Made by a program: the position numbers and the translations under genes
Shown: positions 23,663 to 28,048 of the stretch, in pieces
How positions within the stretch are numbered: the first letter of the stretch is position 1
Layout of the letters: each line of letters starts with the position of its first letter
Notes under the pieces: model-generated
What the model was told of the DNA's origin: nothing
What the model saw: only the letters and a program-made list of their open reading frames with translations
Databases searched by the model: none
Source of the DNA: Nitriliruptorales bacterium
GTDB taxonomy: Bacteria; Actinomycetota; Nitriliruptoria; Nitriliruptorales; Nitriliruptoraceae
NCBI GenBank assembly: GCA_030835875.1
Contig: JAURQY010000057.1
Location: forward strand, 1-28,048
Reading direction: 5' to 3'
Length of the DNA stretch: 28,048 bases

Positions 23663-24147
23663 GCGCCCGAGCAGACCGGTTGCGCCTGCTCCGGACGCTG
23701 CTCGCGGAGCGGGAGCTCCGCACCCATGCGGACGTGCGCGCAGCACTCGCGGATGCGGGACATCCGGCGCATCCCGCGACGGTCGGACGCGACCTCGAGG
23801 AGGTCGGCGCTCGTCGCGTCCGTGGCGTCGACGGCCAGCTCGCCTACCGCGTCGGCGAGCCGCCGCTCGTCCCGGCCGCGCCGCCCGACGTGCTCGACGA
23901 CGTGCTCGCCCGCTTCGTGCTGAGCGTCGCGGTCTCCGGCAACCTGCTCGTCCTCCGTACCCCGCCGGCCTGCGCGAGTCCGGTCGCGTCCGCGCTCGAC
24001 ACGTCGGGTGGTCCCGCCGTCCTCGGCACGGTCAGTGGGGACGACACCGTCCTCGCCGTCGTCGCCGAGGGGCACGATCCAGCGACGGTCGCGGACGCGC
24101 TGCGCCGTCGATCCCTCGGGGCTTCCGCCCTCACTCCGACCGACTGA
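23659..24147 (+). CDS. argR: Arginine repressor
   Basis: The 162-residue regulator binds ARG boxes when arginine is present, as a hexamer. The N-terminal winged helix-turn-helix (about 5-70) includes HPATVGRDLEEVGARRVRG, where the usual TVSRD reads TVGRD, a Ser to Gly change at the recognition helix. The C-terminal domain (about 80-160) has GTVSGDDTVLAVVAEG, with Asp128 and Asp129 in the arginine-binding position. It lies in the middle of the operon, so it would repress its own synthesis through the argC operator. ATGA overlap with argF. Confidence 0.95.
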   Translation: MSARADRLRLLRTLLAERELRTHADVRAALADAGHPAHPATVGRDLEEVGARRVRGVDGQLAYRVGEPPLVPAAPPDVLDDVLARFVLSVAVSGNLLVLRTPPACASPVASALDTSGGPAVLGTVSGDDTVLAVVAEGHDPATVADALRRRSLGASALTPTD

Positions 24148-24175
24148 AACTCCGACCCGCACGACAGGAGCAACC

Positions 24176-25396
24176 ATGAGCAGGCCCACCGTCGTCCTCG
24201 CCTACTCCGGCGGACTCGACACCTCCGTCGCCATCCGGTGGCTGCAGGAGAACCGCGACGTCGACGTCATCGCGCTCGCCATCGACGTCGGACAAGGGGT
24301 CGACGATCTCGACGAGATCCGGCAGCGCGGTCTCGACTGCGGCGCGGTCGAGTCGGTCGTCGTCGATGCGCGTGCGGAGTTCGCAGCGGAGTTCCTCGCG
24401 CCGGCGCTCAAGGCGAACGCCCTGTACATGGGGAAGTACCCACTCGTCTCGGCGCTCAGCAGGCCGCTCATCGTCAAGCACCTCGTCCGTGTCGCACGCG
24501 AACGCGGCGCTGCCGGTGTCGCGCACGGCTGCACCGGGAAGGGGAACGACCAGGTCCGCTTCGAGGTCGGGACGATGACGCTCGCTCCTGAGCTCGACAC
24601 GCTCGCGCCGATCCGCGACTGGGGTCTCACGCGTGATGCGGCGATCGACTGGGCCAACGAGCTCGGCATCCCGATCCCGATCAAGAAGAAGTCCTCGCCC
24701 TACTCCATCGACGAGAACTCGTGGGGGAGGACCGCGGAGTGCGGCATCCTCGAGGACCCGTGGGCCGCGCCTCCGGAGGACGTCTACGAGCGGACGGTGT
24801 CCATCGCGGAGGCTCCCGACGATGCCGAGGAACTGATCATCCGCTTCGTCGCAGGCCTGCCGGTCGCGGTCGACGGCCGCGAGCTTCCGCTCCACGAGCT
24901 GGTCGACCACGTGGACCGTCGGGCCGGGGCACATGGCGTCGGGCGGCTCGACATGATCGAGGACCGGCTCGTCGGCATCAAGAGCCGTGAGATCTACGAG
25001 GTGCCGGGGGCGATCACCCTCATCACGGCGCACCGCGACCTCGAGGACCTCACGCTCGAGAAGGAGCTGGCCGAGTTCAAGCGCGTCATCGAGGGCCGCT
25101 ATGCGCAGCTGGTCTACAACGGGCAGTGGTTCGGTCCACTGAAGCGCGCCTTCGATCGGTTCATCGACGACGCGAACCGGGCGGTCAACGGTGAGGTGCG
25201 CATCCGCCTTCACAAGGGGAGCGCCGTCGTCGTCGGCCGTCGCAGCGACGACTCGGCGCTGTACGACTTCGATCTCGCGACCTACGACGAGGGCGACCTG
25301 TTCGATCAGTCGCTCGCCGAGGGCTTCGTCAAGCTGTGGGGACTCCCGCTGCGCACGTGGGCGGCGTCGACGCAGCGCCGGGGGGAGCAGCTGTGA
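24176..25396 (+). CDS. argG: Argininosuccinate synthase
   Basis: The 406-residue enzyme links citrulline and aspartate using ATP. The N-type ATP pyrophosphatase loop AYSGGLDTSVAIRW opens the protein; YPLVSALSRPLI, HGCTGKGNDQVRFE, KKKSSPYSIDENSWGRTAE and KSREIYEVPGAITLI are family motifs. The ATG at 24176 has AGGAG at 24166-24170 with a 5-base spacer, a strong site, after a 28-base gap from argR. The frame is open upstream to 24008 inside argR, which I take as shadow. Its stop overlaps the argH GTG. Confidence 0.98.
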   Translation: MSRPTVVLAYSGGLDTSVAIRWLQENRDVDVIALAIDVGQGVDDLDEIRQRGLDCGAVESVVVDARAEFAAEFLAPALKANALYMGKYPLVSALSRPLIVKHLVRVARERGAAGVAHGCTGKGNDQVRFEVGTMTLAPELDTLAPIRDWGLTRDAAIDWANELGIPIPIKKKSSPYSIDENSWGRTAECGILEDPWAAPPEDVYERTVSIAEAPDDAEELIIRFVAGLPVAVDGRELPLHELVDHVDRRAGAHGVGRLDMIEDRLVGIKSREIYEVPGAITLITAHRDLEDLTLEKELAEFKRVIEGRYAQLVYNGQWFGPLKRAFDRFIDDANRAVNGEVRIRLHKGSAVVVGRRSDDSALYDFDLATYDEGDLFDQSLAEGFVKLWGLPLRTWAASTQRRGEQL

Positions 25397-26787
25397 CGAA
25401 GGGGGACGGGCGGCTCTGGGGGGCGCGCTTCGGGACCGGTCCGGAGGCGTCCGCGTGGGCGCTGGGGGTCTCGACGCACTTCGACGTCCGACTGTGGCGC
25501 GAGGACCTGGCCGGATCGCGCGCCCATGCGGCGGAGCTCGCGCGCATCGGGGTGCTCGACGCTGCAGGCCATGCGGCCATCGACGCGGCGCTCGTGCGGT
25601 GCGGCGAGCTGTTCGCGGCGGGGGGGTTCCCGCTCGAGCCGACGGACGAGGACCTGCACGGCGCGATCGAGCGGTGGCTCGTCGAGGAGCTCGGCGACCT
25701 CGGAGGACGGCTGCGCGCTGGCCGGTCGCGCAACGACCAGATCGTGAGCGACCTGCGGCTCTGGTCGATGGAGGCCGCGGACCGGGTCGTCGCCGCGATC
25801 GTCGGGCTGCAGGAGGCACTCCTCGACCAGGCCGAGGCGCACCTCGACTGGCTCGCGCCGGGTTACACGCATCTGCAGCGCGCCCAGCCCGTCGTGCTCG
25901 CGCAGCCGCTGCTCGCGTTCGTCTGGATGCTCCAGCGCGATGCCGAACGGGTCCGTGATGCGCGCGGCCGCACGGACCGGTCGGTCCTCGGCAGCGGTGC
26001 CGTGGCCGGGCAGACGCTCGGCCTCGATCCGGAGCGCTACGCGGATGCGCTCGGGTTCGCCGGAACGATCGAGAACAGCATCGACGCGACCGCGTCGCGG
26101 GACTTCGTGCTCGAGCTGGCGGCGGCGCTGGCGATCCTCGCGACGACGCTCTCGCGACTCGGCGAGGAGCTCGTCCTGTGGAGCACCTCGGAGTTCGGGT
26201 TCGTCCGCATGGGCGACGGCTTCACGACCGGCTCATCGATGATGCCGCAGAAGCGCAACCCGGACGTGGCCGAGCTCGCCCGCGGCAAGTCGGGACGTGT
26301 GATCGGCTCCCTCACCGCGCTGCTCGCGCTGGTCAAGGGCCTGCCGCTCGCCTACGACCGTGACCTGCAGGAGGACAAGGAACCGCTGTTCGACGCGGTC
26401 GACACGGTGCTGCTCGTGCTGCCCGCCCTCGCTGGTGCCATCGGTTCCGCGGTCTTCGATCGCGAGCGGCTCGCCGCAGCCGCGTCCGACGACTTCGCGC
26501 TCGCGACCGACGTCGCGGAGGCGCTCGTGCTGCTCGGTGTCCCGTTCCGTGATGCGCACGAGCGGGTCGGCCGTCTCGTCGCGGCGGCCGAGGAGCAGGG
26601 GACCGCGCTCGCCGGACTCGCGGACGATGTCGTCGCGCACGCACATCCGGACCTGCCCGCCCGATGGGCCGCACTGCTCGATCCGCAGGCTGCGGTCGCG
26701 CGGCGTGACGGCAGGGGCGGCACGGCGGTCGAGGCGGTCCGGTCGCAGTTGTCGCGCGCGCGCGAGGCAGTCGCTACACTCACATGA
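25393..26787 (+). CDS. argH: Argininosuccinate lyase
   Basis: The 464-residue enzyme splits argininosuccinate to arginine and fumarate, the last step. It starts with LWGARFGTGPEASAWALGVS, and has GRSRNDQIVSDLRLW, GYTHLQRAQPVVLA and the superfamily signature GSSMMPQKRNPD with the flexible-loop Ser. I chose GTG 25393 (GTGA overlap with argG, purine-rich GGGGGAG before it) over an in-frame start 57 bases earlier inside argG. It is the last gene of the arg operon, 445 bases before the 16S gene. Confidence 0.97.
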   Translation: MTKGDGRLWGARFGTGPEASAWALGVSTHFDVRLWREDLAGSRAHAAELARIGVLDAAGHAAIDAALVRCGELFAAGGFPLEPTDEDLHGAIERWLVEELGDLGGRLRAGRSRNDQIVSDLRLWSMEAADRVVAAIVGLQEALLDQAEAHLDWLAPGYTHLQRAQPVVLAQPLLAFVWMLQRDAERVRDARGRTDRSVLGSGAVAGQTLGLDPERYADALGFAGTIENSIDATASRDFVLELAAALAILATTLSRLGEELVLWSTSEFGFVRMGDGFTTGSSMMPQKRNPDVAELARGKSGRVIGSLTALLALVKGLPLAYDRDLQEDKEPLFDAVDTVLLVLPALAGAIGSAVFDRERLAAAASDDFALATDVAEALVLLGVPFRDAHERVGRLVAAAEEQGTALAGLADDVVAHAHPDLPARWAALLDPQAAVARRDGRGGTAVEAVRSQLSRAREAVATLT

Positions 26788-26833
26788 CCGGGTGGTGCTC
26801 CCGGACCGAAGCAGGGCGCCGATTTGACGGCGC
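26788..26833 (+). terminator. Weak hairpins after argH
   Basis: CCGGG-TGGTGCT-CCCGG (26788-26804) follows the argH stop directly, and GCGCCG-ATTTGA-CGGCGC (26816-26833) follows it. Neither has a T run, so termination is uncertain; the second overlaps the -35 of the rRNA promoter candidate. Confidence 0.3.
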
Positions 26834-26873
26834 GCTCCACGGGTCCCTACACTCCCGGAACCGCATGCGGTTC
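26824..26873 (+). promoter_or_regulatory. rRNA operon promoter with palindrome at predicted start
   Basis: TTGACG (26824-26829) and TACACT (26848-26853) are separated by 18 bases, the best-formed promoter before the rRNA. A perfect 16-bp palindrome, GAACCGCATGCGGTTC (26858-26873), covers the expected RNA start near 26860. It may be an operator or a 5' hairpin. A second TACACT (26775-26780) inside the argH end has only a poorly spaced TTGTCG (20 bases). Confidence 0.65.
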
Positions 26874-27232
26874 TGATCCCCCGATCAGCCGGCCGGACCT
26901 CCGGTCGCGTCCATGGCCGTGCGGTGAACAGCCCGAAGAGCTCCGGCTCCGACGGTCGAGCGGCAGTCCCGGAAGTCCCCCGCACTGCGGTGGGAACCCG
27001 GTCCTGCACGGAACGCTCCTTGAGAACTGCACAGGGTGCCAAAAGCCAGTGACGGGGCGCGTCCTCGGACGCGTCACGGCACTAACCCCGTCGATCGTCA
27101 ATGCACCTCGGTGCGGAGGCGGTCTGCGAGTAGTGCAAACGAACTCCGTCATCACGACGGGGGATCGGGCCGATCGAGCCGATCGGTCCGTTCTCCGCTG
27201 AGGACGGCGTCACCCTCGGGTGGCGACATCTT
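26874..27232 (+). other. Transcribed rRNA leader with boxA-like element and hairpins
   Basis: This 359-base stretch has no gene. GCTCCTTGAGAACTGCACAG (from 27015) matches the conserved actinobacterial pre-16S element and resembles boxA of antitermination. Hairpins with loop CTCG closed by C-G occur at 27056-27075 (8 bp), 27102-27115 (5 bp) and 27208-27225 (7 bp). A 10-bp hairpin with a 5-base loop lies at 27166-27190 and contains a 9-base near-repeat (27169-27186). The partner strand for pre-16S processing is outside the window. Confidence 0.65.

Positions 27233-28048
<816 letters not shown>

Overview
The window is about 28 kb of very GC-rich, densely packed bacterial chromosome. It carries housekeeping and biosynthetic genes and ends inside a 16S rRNA gene. 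The lineage is most likely an actinomycete (phylum Actinomycetota). The reasons are the high GC, the priA-def-fmt-rpe and DUF1844-infC-rpmI-rplT-rRNA methylase-pheST-argCJBDFRGH gene orders, a PriA without recognisable helicase motifs, an actinobacterial-type HelD, and an rRNA leader element typical of that phylum. The 16S fragment does not look like a textbook Streptomyces or Mycobacterium sequence, and I cannot place the class by eye.

Layout. (1) 1-4649, + strand: the 3' end of metK, then priA, def, fmt and rpe (methyl-donor synthesis, replication restart, formyl-Met addition and removal, pentose phosphate). (2) 4767-10519, + strand: ribD-ribE-ribBA-ribH, each start overlapping the previous stop, with helD (RNA polymerase recycling ATPase) coupled to the end. 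Rpe interconverts ribulose-5-phosphate, a RibB substrate, so its position next to the rib genes makes metabolic sense. (3) 10541-11704, - strand: hisE-hisG (first two steps of histidine synthesis), convergent with helD. (4) 11799-18080, + strand: a DUF1844-like protein, the infC-rpmI-rplT translation operon with a structured leader, a SpoU-family RNA methyltransferase, and pheS-pheT. (5) 18162-26787, + strand: the complete arginine operon argC-J-B-D-F-R-G-H behind a promoter that contains a palindromic ArgR-type operator; with argJ this is the acetyl-recycling pathway. (6) 26788-28048: rRNA promoter and leader region, then the first ~816 nt of 16S rRNA.

Most neighbouring genes are joined by ATGA, GTGA or TGATG overlaps, so translational coupling dominates. 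Almost every longer gap carries a TAnnnT-type -10 element. I found no mobile elements, CRISPR, phage genes, tRNAs or toxin-antitoxin genes, and nothing that looks like a new multi-gene system. The most interesting material is regulatory: the infC leader with a probable ATC start codon, a hairpin before rplT, the argC operator-promoter, and an rRNA leader with a perfect palindrome at the predicted start site and three hairpins sharing one tetraloop.
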